Source: Nemertoderma westbladi
Taxonomy: Eukaryota; Xenacoelomorpha; Nemertodermatida; Nemertodermatidae
DNA: 64,000 bases
Assembly: GCA_032718475.1 (NCBI GenBank)
Contig: JAUCBJ010001674.1
Coordinates: 1-64,000 of the forward strand
Direction: 5' to 3'
The number at the start of each line of letters is the position of its first letter. The stretch's first letter is position 1. Positions 1-11,040 of the stretch are shown in pieces. A program made the position numbers and the translations under genes. The notes beneath the pieces are model-generated. The model was not told where the DNA came from. It worked only from the letters and a program-made list of their open reading frames with translations, and made no database searches.

Positions 1-542
1 TTTGGAGCCTCCGCCTGTTCTAGAATTTTGGAAATTTTTTGTCTTATTACTTCTTTAGAGTCATTCACTTCAAAGGTTAGAAGGGCGAACTTCCAGGTGA
101 GAATTCTAGAATCGGTTTCAAGTTCAGATGAAGCGGCTCGAAGAATACGCAGGTCACGTGTTATACTTAACGGTTCTGTAGAAGGACGACCTTGTCGACG
201 GCCTCCCAACGGAACCCGGATAGTAACTCTCCGTCTAGAACCGCCCGCTGTGCCGGAGCGAGGTACCGAATTCGCAGCAGCGTTAAACATTGTAGGCGAA
301 TTTGCCGGAACTTGAATTCTATAAGGGGAGAAACTAGTCGACAATTCCGCTCGGACAGCTTCCCTTACCGAATCTACTGTAAACGCATTTGGCATAGGTG
401 GTGGCGAGGTCGATGGATTTGTATTCTCGTTTAGATTGCGATTGTGAATGGTGGGAGTATCATCCACTAAAAGAGAACGACCGCAACTAGTACAGAAATT
501 CAGTTAATTTGCTGAACCACATGCTCCACAAAAACGCGGCAT
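1..542 (-). pseudogene. Zinc-ribbon protein, partial, with an early in-frame stop
   Basis: On the minus strand an ATG at 540-542 opens a frame that reads to the left edge. It starts with two CxxC knuckles (CGAC and CTSC) spaced as in a short N-terminal zinc ribbon. A TAA at 504-506 (codon 13) lies between the two knuckles, at a position where related ribbons carry an ordinary residue. After the stop the frame stays open for about 168 codons: a Pro/Asn/Ser-rich linker, a basic Arg/Gly-rich patch, then a more ordered segment ending in a charged helix-like stretch at the edge. The next Met is at 393-395, so a protein lacking the ribbon could still start there. I do not recognise the family. The ribbon plus disordered linker resembles multi-copy, transposon-associated gene families, and the stop favours a decayed copy. 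A short unannotated intron around the stop is the main alternative. Confidence 0.45.
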
Positions 543-800
543 TGCAGTTTATTCTTCCTCAGTTTCTTACACTTAATTAAATATATCACGCTAATACATA
601 ACTAACAACAAACTGTGTAGCCTAGTGTAACTTCATACTGCATAGGCCATACTGCACCGTCGACAGTTTTCGTAAATTAACATTATATATTCTAGAATAT
701 GCCTTTTTTGTGATTGGCCTATTGAATTCAATAGAGAGATAAAGGAATTTATACGGAATTTATTATAACGAGTGATTTTATACTGATGTGCTATGGCAAA
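543..800. other. AT-rich spacer, nothing recognised
   Basis: Between the zinc-ribbon frame and the first tandem repeat I see no coding potential or structured repeat. An isolated TTCTAGAA dyad occurs near 690. Confidence 0.4.
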
Positions 801-1265
801 TACTGAAAGATAATCACTGAAAGATAAATACGTTACTGAAAGATAATTAAGTATTACTGAAAGATAATCACTGAAAGATAAATACGTTACTGAAAGATAA
901 TTAAGTATTACTGAAAGATAATCACTGAAAGATAAATACGTTACTGAAAGATAATTAAGTATTACTGAAAGATAATCACTGAAAGATAAATACGTTACTG
1001 AAAGATAATTAAGTATTACTGAAAGATAATCCAGTAAATACTGAAAGATAATTCAGTAAATACTGAAAGATAATTCAGTAAATACTGAAAGATAATTCAG
1101 TAAATACTGAAAGATAATTCAGTAAATACTGAAAGATAATTCAGTAAATACTGAAAGATAATTCAGTAAATACTGAAAGATAATTCAGTAAATACTGAAA
1201 GATAATTCAGTAAATACTGAAAGATAATTCAGTAAATACTGAAAGATAATTCAGTATTACTGAAC
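801..1265. repeat. Compound tandem repeat, 54-bp then 22-bp units
   Basis: About four near-identical 54-bp units (successive phases at 817, 871, 925 and 979) each contain three variants of the core ACTGAAAGATAA. From about 1030 the array switches to roughly ten 22-bp units built on CTGAAAGATAATTCAGTAAA. Degenerate cores continue to about 1370. The shared core shows that the 54-bp unit is a higher-order form of the same short repeat. No gene is associated with it. Confidence 0.85.
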
Positions 1266-1589
1266 GATAATTTATTAATTACTAAAAGATATTGTAGAAC
1301 ACTGAAAGATATTAATTATTACTGAATGTAAATTTATACTGAATAAAAAATATTAAAACACTGAATATTGACCCTAAAGAGACGCCATAGTTATATGGTG
1401 AGTTTTTACAATTACAATTACAAATACCACTTTACCACTGTACCAGACGACCTAAATATTAGCACTTTAGCTACTGTGTTATGAGTGGAATGGCAAATAG
1501 AGCAGATTTTTATCAAGATTCCAAATTTGAATACCGTTTAGGAAGATCTGTCCAATGGTTGTCTGCCCGTTTGACTGTCGGTCTGTCTG

Positions 1590-1615
1590 CCCCCCCCCCC
1601 CCCCCCCCCCCCCCC
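1590..1615. repeat. Poly-C tract
   Basis: A run of 26 C. Similar C-rich tracts recur at about 5257-5287, 6399-6414 and 7907-7918, and G tracts at 2065-2078 and 15091-15115. Their exact lengths are unreliable in any assembly. Confidence 0.8.
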
Positions 1616-1819
1616 ACCCATTCCTCCCCCCAATATGCAGGTTGGCAAACTGCTGTTCAAAATTTAAGTGTTTATTTTTATGATAGAAATTTAGTTAATG
1701 TTTTCAAATGAGGGAATTTCAAAGTTCTGATTTGGATGAAATAATCACGAAAATTATTAGCTAAACTTATGTAGAGTAATAACGAAGGACCAACTGAGCG
1801 AAGCATAGAACTAACAAAA

Positions 1820-2060
1820 ACTGTGTAATATAGCATCTAACAACATACTAGATTTACTACAATCCGGCTTTCTACCTGGTCACTCGTGCAAACCTGCTTA
1901 ATATATCTGGACAAGCATTCGACATTGTCAACATGTTCGAACATTGTTCGACATTATTGGCCTGGATGAACATAGCTTCAACTGTTTCAATCATAAATAT
2001 CTGGCAGATCCCAGTTTGTCCAGGTAGGAAAACTCTCGTTCTAGAACACTGGGAATAGAC
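1820..2060 (+). pseudogene. LINE reverse transcriptase relic
   Basis: In shifting plus-strand frames this stretch encodes recognisable pieces of a non-LTR reverse transcriptase. There is a segment like QSGF-PGHSC, the typical text after the finger region, then IGLDEHS, and then a segment like SGRSQFVQVGKLS, the region just before the GVPQG motif in this enzyme class. Frameshifts and stops separate the pieces, so it is dead. The similarity ends abruptly at TTAA followed by 14 G (2061-2078), which looks like the edge of a later insertion. Part of a LINE is certain only at the motif level. Confidence 0.5.
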
Positions 2061-2560
2061 TTAAGGGGGGGGGGGGGGTAGCGCATTTTCTGACCAAAAA
2101 GACGAATTTTAGAAACATATCCTATCTGATGCAGAATTTCATGCTGAATCCAAATATGGAAACCGTTTTCCCATATCTTGCTTAGTTTTCGAGATATCTG
2201 GGGTAGAAGATACTGGCCCCGATATATCGCGATATTGGTAAATGCGATGAAGTTTGGGGTTTGCATTCAATTTCTGCAATTTTCTGTGCTCAGTGGTGCC
2301 AATTGGATGTCCCCACGAGAAAGAGTACATAATTTTAATTGAGAAGGTATTTTTTGTATGATTATTGGACCTACTGATCAGTTTATAAGAGAACTTCAAG
2401 TCTCCGGAATAAAGACGGGACTCGAATAAGAGACTCTGCGGTCTTTGCAGGATTACAGTATACGGAATAGACTTATCGGTCATTGGAGATGTATAATCTC
2501 CAGTTCTGGTGCTCGTACGAAGTTCGTTTTAGGCTCTTTTCTCAGAGAACAAAGTTATCA
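2061..2560. other. Non-coding repeat-like stretch beginning TTAA plus poly-G
   Basis: The stretch starts TTAA then 14 G, breaking the LINE relic before it. It reads as ordinary non-coding repeat sequence with no matching right end that I can find. It may be a fragment of a DNA element. The open frames across it have no recognisable domain. Confidence 0.25.
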
Positions 2561-2689
2561 TTTGATTTAAGATAAAATGGTTGTGAAGCAACATAACATG
2601 AATTTGGCAAAAATATGCCTTGCAAATTTTGTTCAAGTTATGATTGCGCAGGCAGCTTTCAAGAGTTTGCCAAACCAAATTGTAACTTT

Positions 2690-3240
2690 GGTCTCTGAGA
2701 AAAGAGCTTTGCTAAGCCATCTGGCAGGTATCCAGCCACTACTTCATCATAACGGGATTTTGAGATCCGATTGGGGGCACTCAACCTTCTTAGTATACCT
2801 TTCAGTCGGGTGAGCGCCATGCTAGAATTATTAACCATGACTATCTGTTTGTTTCCATAACATTGTGGATCTCCAATGTCCGTTAATGAATTCAGCCTGG
2901 TCCATAAGTGCTACGCAATACCTATCTTCTTCGGATAAGTTTTCGTCGTTCCCGGCAAACTCTTGGGTTTCAAAATTAAAGTACCTCGTCATCTCTCCGA
3001 CTCTAGGAACGATGTCGGATGTTGATGGGTTCTAGCTACGGAACAATGTCGGATGTTGATGGGTCTAGCTTCAATTTGATATTTAGGAAGGTATGTATAA
3101 GTATCAGTGGTCTCCTCCTTTATGCCACACAAAGTCCAGCCCATAAACGTCCTCTCCACATAGAATCCATCACCAGGTTTTGTTTATCTGGCGATGTTGC
3201 CTGTTGGAAAGTCTGGTGTATCTAGGCCGATTATAGACTG
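2690..3240 (-). pseudogene. BEL/Pao retrotransposon relic (protease-RT junction)
   Basis: Minus-strand translation in several frames gives BEL/Pao landmarks in the right order. Near 3140 there is a segment like RTFMGWTLCGI, matching the conserved LGW...G motif after the protease. Near 2860-2990 comes a block ending GHWRSTMLWK, matching the GHW...LLWK segment that starts the reverse transcriptase. Near 2790-2820 comes MALTRLKGIL, matching the following MAL-RL helix. Stops and frameshifts break all of it. It is a dead fragment; the catalytic core is absent. Confidence 0.6.
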
Positions 3241-3649
3241 ACTTTATTAACATCCAGTTCTGGACAATGGAGATCAACATCTGGTCCGTCCATTTGTATT
3301 AGCAGCGAATAATCCCCTGAATATTGGAATCTTACACATAAGTTGGTGTGTACCAAAGCGTTGTATATTATGAGGTCTAGTTTATTTTAGTTTAGGTCTA
3401 GATTATGAGTATAGTATGAGGTCTATAGAAGTGTCTTATTATACGCAGCAAAACTCGCAGTGGCTTTGGGGAAGGCAGGATTTTCATATTAGATGGTAAG
3501 GTCTTAGAAGTAGTTCAAAAGTTTAAGTACCTTGGACATATAATAACACGAAGTGGGGCCTTCGCGCAGCACGTGAAATGAGTTAATGCTAAGTATCAAC
3601 TCGAAAGGATTATAAAAACATAGGAGAAGATTTTCCCGGAAAACGTTAA

Positions 3650-4560
3650 CCCTCTAGCGGGAGACTGGGTAACTGAAGAAGGAAGGATTAGTTTCCCTAC
3701 AAAGCCACAGCCTATGGTCTATTACATATCTACCAAGTTTCCGATTGACGGATCATAAATAACGAAATGTTGGAAGGTTTTCACTTTCATACATTTAGCC
3801 CTCTAGCGGCATATTAAAGAACTACGGATCGATCACCTTCCTCACAAAGACGAGGCATGTGGTCTAGTACATACCGGTACTGTATATTCCAAAATTCAGC
3901 TTAAATAGATTAAGATCAAGGAATTCGCAAAGGTTATCACTTTCCTACATTTCGCCCTCTAGCGGCAGACTCGAAAACTCCGGACCGATTACTGTCCACA
4001 CAAAGACTTAGGATGTCTTCTAGTACATATATGACAAGTTTCAGCGTAATCAGATCATAAACAACTAAATGGAAGAATAATTTCACATTCGGGACATTTC
4101 GCCCTCTAGCGGCAGACTGGAGAACTGCAGACAGATTAGCCTCCTTTGAAATTTACAGCTAATGGTCTAGTACATACTTCCCAAGTTTCAGCTTAAACGG
4201 ATTAAAAGCAAAGAAATGGGTGGCCATTTAATGTTTAGACATGTGGCCCTCTAGCGGGAGACTGGAAAACTTCGGACCGATTACAATCCACACAAAGACT
4301 CAGGATGTCATCTAGTACATATATGACAAGTTTCAGCGTAATCAGATCATAAACAACTAAATGGAAGAATAATTTCACATTCGGGACATTTCGCCCTCTA
4401 GCGGCAGACTGGAGAACTGCAGACAGATTAGCCTCCTTTGAAATTTACAGCTAATGGTCTAGTACATACTTCCCAAGTTTCAGCTTAAACGGATTAAAAG
4501 CAAAGAAATGGGTGGCCATTTAATGTTTAGACATGTGGCCCTCTAGCGGGAGACCATTGC
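3650..4560. repeat. ~148-bp tandem repeat
   Basis: The core CCCTCTAGCGG recurs at about 3651, 3800, 3952, 4103, 4246, 4394 and 4537, at intervals of 143-153 bp. Each unit also holds versions of GTCTAGTACATA and AAGTTTCAGCNTAA. Units around 4103-4245 and 4394-4536 are nearly identical, so a two-unit block of about 291 bp was copied recently. The array lies inside insertion 1. Confidence 0.8.
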
Positions 4561-4675
4561 ACTGATGGTGTCTGAAAGTCTCTCAAAAATCTCAACTTTT
4601 GCTTATATTGATACCTACAAATTTTCAACTTGGCAGCTTTAAATCCGACAAAGTTATTAGCATGTCAAAATCGTA

Positions 4676-4741
4676 ACGACGACGACAACGACGACGACGA
4701 CAACGACGACGACGACAACGACGACGACGACGACGACGACA
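4676..4741. repeat. CGA/CAA microsatellite
   Basis: An interrupted (CGA)n run with CAA interruptions, just inside the right end of insertion 1. Reading frames through it encode poly-Arg or poly-Asp and are artefacts. Confidence 0.85.
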
Positions 4742-5076
4742 ACTATTTGCATAAATTGACCCACCCCCTAACAGTGTCAATTCGCTAAGGCTCCGCCAAC
4801 TTCGTGGCTCGCCCCACAAGTGACTTTTGTGATGACGAGGACATCAAGGCCCAGACAAGGAAGTTTTATTCGCGTGCAAACCAATTAATTCGTAAGTTCA
4901 GTGGGTGCTCCGATAATGTAAAAATACAACTCTTTTCTAGTTATTGTTCATCTGTTTATTGTAATGCCCTCTGGGCTGACGGTTACTACACACGTAACGT
5001 GTTTAATAAACTTTGTATAGCACTAAATAAATCGGTTAGGAAGTTATTTGGTTTTAAATTGTATGAGAGTATTACA

Positions 5077-8000
5077 CGTTCGTGGGGCCTTCGCGCAGCA
5101 CGAGGCCCAGTTATGAGATACAAATTAATATCGAGCGACTGTATCACAAAATCAGTATTTAACTTTATAAATTAGTAAAATTTAGAAATTTAACCACACC
5201 GCCAATCAATCAAAAAAAGAGGGACAGTACGTGTTCAGCCCTTTAAATCTGCACCCCCACCCCACCCCACCCCCCCCCCCCCCCCCCGCCCCCGACCCTT
5301 CCCACCCACCAATACATAACCGCGACATCTACCACCCACGGAAGGTAGCACAAACTTATTTCCAATCGCACGTTCAATATGCGAAGCCAGGTGGTTTATA
5401 GGAATATAATCTACGCAGTACTAAATACAGTCGATGCAGTAATGAATGATATTCAAATAATTTATTTAATATACTGTTAATGCCTCTGAAAACTTAGACA
5501 ATTAAAATACACAGAAATCCCATCAAAAAATAATAAGCATAATATTTTGAGAAATAAACAATTTTGGATATAAGCCTTCTGCAGTGGTAATCTTATTGAC
5601 TGACAATCATTAAATGAGATCTGTCTATTACCTGAGACTAAAGAACACAGACTCTATAGTGTAATAGGAGGTAGGGAATGCAGGTTTCAATCTCGTTAGG
5701 TCTAGCTGGCAGCCGTGTGGCTAGTTACATACAACCCCCCTCCACTGGCATTCCCAGCAACTGGCTCCCTTACACACACATCCCCCATCTATGTACCAGC
5801 CAACTTGCAAGTTGGCCAATAAATGATCAGTATTTAATGAGAATCAATTTTTTATGCCGTTTTAATTACTTTAGATCAATTAAAGACACAATTATTAAAG
5901 CAAATCACTTGAACTAATTAAAAACTATAATAGAATGGCGTATGTGGATTACATCTGTATAATTTTTAATTATAATTATTTAAATCTTATACTGTAAAAC
6001 AATTAATTTCCTTTAAAAGGCAGGTTGAAAATGGTGTTTTCACCGTAATCAACTTAATTAACTAATTAACTGCTATTATCTTAGCTTCTCGAAGGCCACA
6101 CGGAAATTCTACTTGGAAAATTTCTAAACTTTTGCCAAACAACATGTGTACCAAGTTTGGATAGATTTCATCAAAGATTGGCCGAGTTATTAACGTTTAA
6201 AATTGAACACGACAGAACGACAGAACGACAGAACGACAGAACGACACGTTCGTGGGGCCTTCGCGCAGCACGAGGCCCAGTTATTAGATACAAATTAAAA
6301 TTGAGCGACTGTATCACAAAATCAGGTTTTGAGAAATTTACCCACACCACCAATCAATCAAAGAAAGGGGGACAGTACGTGTTCACCCCTTTTAATCCCC
6401 CCCCCCCCCCCCACCACCCTTCCCAACCACCAATACATAACCGCGACATCTACCACCCACGGAAGGGTAGCACGAACTTATTTCCAATCGCACGTTAAAT
6501 ATGCAAAGCCAGGTGGTTTATAGGAATATAATAAACGCAGTACTCGTTTTCATTATAAGCCTCTTTGCGTTCGTCCTGTTTTGTATTTAAATATATTTCT
6601 TAAACGCAGGCTAGGACGATCTTTATAATAATAATAACTAGGGATGCGATCAATATGTGAAGCCAGGTGGTTTATATAATAATTTAGTCAACGCAGTACT
6701 CGTCTTCATTATATGCCTCGTTGCGCTCGTCGCTTGTCCTGTTTTGTCATAAAATATTTTTCCTAAACGCAGACTGACGATCTTTATACAGTTATAACTA
6801 TGCGAAGTTTCGAAACTGTGTGAGTAACTGTTGATACATCTATGTGGAGATGTGTGATATGTGGAGGTGTGTGATACAACGCCAACGCATCTTATGCCGA
6901 TGTAGTAATATGGGTATTGAAATAATATTAAATCAATGTACACTCTTAAAGCTGCAGCGAAAAAATGTAGCTAATTTCCTAGGTTACCTATAAAATAATA
7001 ATATTATTTTTAAGAACATTAATTTTACTACTTTGCAAAAATTCAATTAAAAAATAACCAGACATATACATTGTGGAATAAACTATTTCAGAAGCCTACA
7101 ACAGCCATGCCATGGATAGTATTTATGTTATTATATCTGTCATTTACATGTCTGTCTGGGCTGGAATAGCAATACTGGTTGCCTACAGTATTACAATTCC
7201 TCTCTGGTTAGTCTACAGCCACAACTCCAAGCCAGCTAGCTCCACACCAGCAGAGACTTGACCAATAATCATTCCCAGCAACTGGCTGCCTTACATCCTT
7301 CCATCTATGTACCAGCATGTTAGCCAATAAATGAGCAGTATTTAATGAGAATAAATTTTTTATGACGTTTTAATTACTTTAGATCAATTAAAGACACAAT
7401 TATTAAAGCAAATCACTTGAACTAATTAAAAACTATAATAGAATGGCGTATGTGGATTACATCTGTATAATTTTTAAGTATAATTATTTAAATCTTATAC
7501 TGTAAAACAATTAATTTCCTTTAAAAGGCAGGTTGAAAATGGTGTTTTTACCGTAATCAACTTAATTAACTAATTAACTGCTATTATCTTAGCTTCTCGA
7601 AGGCCACACGGAAATTCTACTTGGAAAATTTCTAAACTTTTGCCAAACAACATGTGTACCAAGTTTGGATAGATTTCATCAAAGATTGGCCGAGTTATTA
7701 ACGTTTAAAATTGAACACGACAGAACGACAGAACGACAGAACGACAGAACGACACGTTCGTGGGGCCTTCGCGCAGCACGAGGCCCAGTTATAAGATACA
7801 AATTAAAATTGAGCGACTGTATCACAAAATCAGGTTTTGAGAAATTTACCCACACCACCAATCAATCAAAGAAAGGGGGACAGTACGTGTTCACCCCTTT
7901 TAATCCCCCCCCCCCCCCACCCTTCCCAACCACCAATACATAACCGCGACATCTACCACCCACGGAAGGGTAGCACGAACTTATTTCCAATCGCACGTTC

Positions 8001-9446
8001 AATATGCAAAGCCAGGTGGTTTATAGGAATATAATAAACGCAGTACTCGTACTCATTATAAGCCTCGTTGCGTTCGTCCTGTTTTGTATTTAAATATATT
8101 TCTTAAACGCAGGCTAGGACGTTCTTTATAATAATAATAACTAGGGATGCGATCAATATGTGAAGCCAGGTGGTTTATATAATAATTTAGTCAACGCAGT
8201 ACTCGTCTTCATTATATGCCTCGTTGCGCTCGTCGCTTGTCCTGTTTTGTTATAAAATATTTTTCCTAAACGCAGACTGACGATCTTTATACAGTTATAA
8301 CTATGCGAAGTTTCGAAACTGTGCGAGTAACTGTTGATACATCTATGTGGATATGTGTGATATGTGGAGATGTGTGATACAACGCCAACGCATCTTATGC
8401 CGATGTAGTAATATGGGTATTGAAATAATATTAAATTAATGTACACTCTTAAAGCTGCAGCGAAAAAATGTAGCTAATTTCCTAGGTTACATATAAAATA
8501 ATAATATTATTTTTAAGAACATTAATTTTACTACTTTGCAAAAATTCAATTAAAAAATAACCAGACATATACATTGTGGAATAAACTATTTCAGAAGCCT
8601 ACACAACAGCCATGCCATGGATAGTATTTATGTTATGATATCTGTCATTCACCTGAGATAGCAATACAACATTTATAGTGAATTTAAAGAATGCTGTCTG
8701 GGCTGGAATAGCAATACTGGTTGTCTATTACTATTCCTCTCTGGTTAGTCTTAGCAACAACTCCCAGCCAGCAGCAGAGACTTGACCAATAATCATTCCC
8801 AGCAACTGGGAATGACACACACATCCCATCTATGTACCAGCATGTTGGCCAATAAATGAGCAGTATTTAATGAGAATAAATTTTTTTTGCCGTTTTAATT
8901 ACTTTAGATCAATTAAAGACACAATTATTAAAGCAAATCACTTGAACTAATTAAAAACTATAATAGAATGGCGTATGGGGATTACATCTGTATAATTTTT
9001 AATTATAATTATTTAAATCTTATACTGTAAAACAATTAATTTCCTTTAAAAGGCAGGTTGAAAATGGTGTTTTTACCGTAATAACTTAATTAACTAATTA
9101 ACTGCTATTATCTTAGCTTCTCGAAGGCCACACTGAAATTCTACTTGGAAAATTTCTAAACTTTTGCCAAACAACATGTGTACCAAGTTTGGATATATTT
9201 CATCAAAGATTGGCCGAGTTATTAACGTTTAAAATTGAACACGACAGAACGACAGAACGACAGAACGACAGGTTGATTAATGGTACCACTACGCTAAGGC
9301 TCACTCACTTCGTGGCTCGCCCCACAGAACGACAGGTTGATTAATGGTACCACTACGCTAAGGCTCACTCACTTCGTGGCTCGCCCCACAGGTTGATTAA
9401 TGGTACCACTACGCTAAGGCTCACTCACTTCGTGGCTCGCCCCACA
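5077..9446. mobile_element. Insertion 2 in the LINE: tandemly expanded element with GTGGGGC ends
   Basis: Left ends of the form CGTTCGTGGGGCCTTCGCGC occur at 5077, 6247 and 7755, so the insertion is a head-to-tail array. The first unit is about 1170 bp and diverged. The second is 1508 bp. The third runs to about 9270 and is nearly identical to the second. Only the far end carries the right terminus CACTTCGTGGCTCGCCCCAC, itself present three times between 9270 and 9446 in ~60-bp units. Each unit contains a C tract near its left end, AT-rich sequence, and a CGACAGAA microsatellite just before the next left end. The open frames in it, including proline-rich ones, repeat with the units and have no domain. 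ACA flanks both ends (5074-5076 and 9444-9446). Confidence 0.7.
9270..9446. repeat. Three ~60-bp copies of the element's right terminus
   Basis: The block GGTTGATTAATGGTACCACT plus the right end CTTCGTGGCTCGCCCCAC is repeated three times. The copies are nearly identical, so slippage or unequal exchange at the element end was recent. Confidence 0.85.
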
Positions 9447-9882
9447 GACACTCATCTCAGTGCCAGTTATATGTTAATGTCACTTAGGATTAATTCAATT
9501 AATCATATTCATCGCTTTGCCTTACATAGTCTGTTTTTTAGAGTCAGGAATTCTAATAACTCAATTTTGTCACTTGTACATTCTGTTTGCGTGCCTCAGT
9601 CAATGCTTTTTAAAACGTATAACCGCCTCCGTCTGTAATTAGTTATTTATTTATTTATTTTTAAACAAATTGACGTATTTTGTTGGATAATATATTTCAC
9701 GTTTTTATTAACAAGTCTATGTGAATTGATGATGATAATATTGTGATTTTATTGACTCTATATATTTTTAAGTAAGCAGTATCAGGTACAACAATATCAA
9801 TTTTTTACTAAATGTGCTATAATTATGTAGGCTATGTCATTTATGATGAATATAAAACGATTATTATTATTATTATTATTAC

Positions 9883-10040
9883 TCTGCCGATCTGCAATTC
9901 TAGTTCACCACATTCATCCTCTTTATGGTCTGGATTGGCCTCTTATACTGTTCGTAGGTTAAGCCAAGTTGTTCGGTTAAGTCTTTATCAATTATCGTGT
10001 CATCCGAACCATTGTTGAGGATTGCCAATATCATCAATGA
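9883..10040. other. Spacer between LINE tail and BEL/Pao relic
   Basis: No recognisable coding or repeat signal beyond the end of the (TTA)n tail. Confidence 0.3.
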
Positions 10041-11040
10041 TTTATTCACTCCTTGCATGGGGATGGGCTGGAATCACCTTAAGGATCTTCTATTAATCAT
10101 GTTCACCACATTTGAGATTCTAATAGTATCTCTTCTGGGTCGAGACTGCTCCGGTTGAAATTTGGTTTTAGGGTTATACAGTTTGATGCTCTTTCTTCCA
10201 CCCTCCTTTGTTGCTGAACGATAGGAGGGTTTGCCGGATTTAACATTGTTAGCATTTAACAACCTTGGTATTTTATTATGGCCTCGAAATGCGGCACTAG
10301 TTCGCCATACTTAAACTTCTGTCAGAATTCCACTGTGTGGTTATCTCCGCAGAATATGCAAAGCAATGACTCCAGTACTCCCTTGCGCTTAGAAGCCCAA
10401 TTGGCGAAGAAACAGGCCCGTTCCTTTCCACCGTCACTAAATCATCATCATATTCTTCATTGGTGTCCGAAACTTGGATAGCCATCATGCTGATGGGCTC
10501 ACGGAACATGGGTTTGGGTGTGGGAATTATTGACTTAGTTCCAGACTCCCTCCCATCCAGTCTAGATATACTCTGTTTTGAAAACATGGAACCATTCATC
10601 GCTTCCAACACATCATCTAGGAATCGGACATTTCCAGATATCTCGGATCACTATTCAGATGGTGCCGGCCAGGTCGACACATTTGTATACACATTTATTC
10701 TGTAACCATCCGGGAAACTTTCTGGAAATCTGTCTTAGTTTCCGGATATTGTTCACTTGATCAGGTTTCAGGCTGTAGTATGCCTCTTTCATTGAGTCTG
10801 AAAACTCTTGTATATTCTGGGGATCTCCCATGAACTTGCATCCTGTACCAACTTTTCCAGTGTTTTATTAATGATTGTTCCAGTATTTCCATAGCGCTTA
10901 TTCAAAGCATCCCATTCATCTTTATATGCGCCATCCGGCATCCGCTCTACGTGACGTCCGGTGACGTGCTTTCTCATACGCTGCAAAGTACTACTTTGCA
11001 ACGTTGCGGCCTAGAGGACGGAAAGCTGCAAAGTAATCAA
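10040..11040 (-). pseudogene. BEL/Pao gag relic with broken zinc knuckle
   Basis: On the minus strand 10789-11001 encodes a gag segment containing EWDALNKRYGN, which matches the conserved W--L--RYGN motif of the BEL/Pao gag core (DUF1759). The intact element at 58.5-63.4 kb has VWDTLNIRYGN at the same place. Further downstream, near 10340-10380, another frame gives CIFCGDNHTVEF followed by a stop where the last Cys of a CxxCxxxHxxxxC knuckle should be. Several frameshifts lie between the blocks. It is a dead gag fragment, from a family different from but related to the 58.5-63.4 kb element. Confidence 0.65.

Larger units (their letters stand above)
3549..4818. mobile_element. Insertion 1 in the LINE: element with GTGGGGC ends
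   Basis: The left end reads GTGGGGCCTTCGCGCAGCAC (from 3554) and the right end CACTTCGTGGCTCGCCCCAC-like (to 4817). The ends share only GTGGGGC in inverted orientation. ACA occurs on both sides (3546-3548 and 4816-4818), either as a 3-bp target duplication or as terminal bases. The same two ends bound the insertion at 5077-9446 and, reversed, the copy at 45600-46225. The interior is not coding: a ~148-bp tandem repeat and a CGA-rich microsatellite. I infer a non-autonomous DNA element; the superfamily is unknown. Confidence 0.6.
3429..9882 (+). mobile_element. 5'-truncated LINE (Jockey/CR1-like), split twice by insertions
   Basis: Three plus-strand blocks form one reverse transcriptase C-terminal region: 3429-3548 (LDGKVLEVVQKFKYLGHIIT, the typical FKYLG strand), 4819-5076 (DDEDI-AQTRKFYSRAN then an LFSSYCSSVY-like segment) and 9447-9638 (LSASYMLMS to the stop). 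The gaps are 1270 and 4370 bp of unrelated sequence. Each gap begins just after an ACA codon and ends with another ACA, and removing each gap plus one ACA leaves the frame open. The 3' UTR runs to a (TTA)n tail at 9861-9882, a usual end for this LINE group. Endonuclease and catalytic RT motifs are missing (5' truncation near 3426), so it is dead. The clade is inferred from motif style only. Confidence 0.75.

Noticed and set aside
1991-2483. Minus-strand frames at 1991-2266 and 2139-2483
   Set aside because: They overlap each other and a plus-strand LINE relic, cross the poly-G tract and show no domain.
4625-4819. Arg-rich frame over the CGA microsatellite
   Set aside because: It is a translation of a simple repeat inside a mobile element.
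6157-8446. Duplicated open frames (proline-rich and others) at 6157-6943 and 7665-8446
   Set aside because: The same frames repeat because the 1.5-kb unit is tandemly copied; none has a domain, and some are antisense to each other.
5077-9446. Insertion 2 as an intron-like element (introner) with GT at 5078 and AG at 9445
   Set aside because: A GT-AG excision would keep the RT frame, but insertion 1 with the same ends has no frame-keeping GT-AG pair, and the host is a dead LINE, so splicing is not a convincing reason for the ends.
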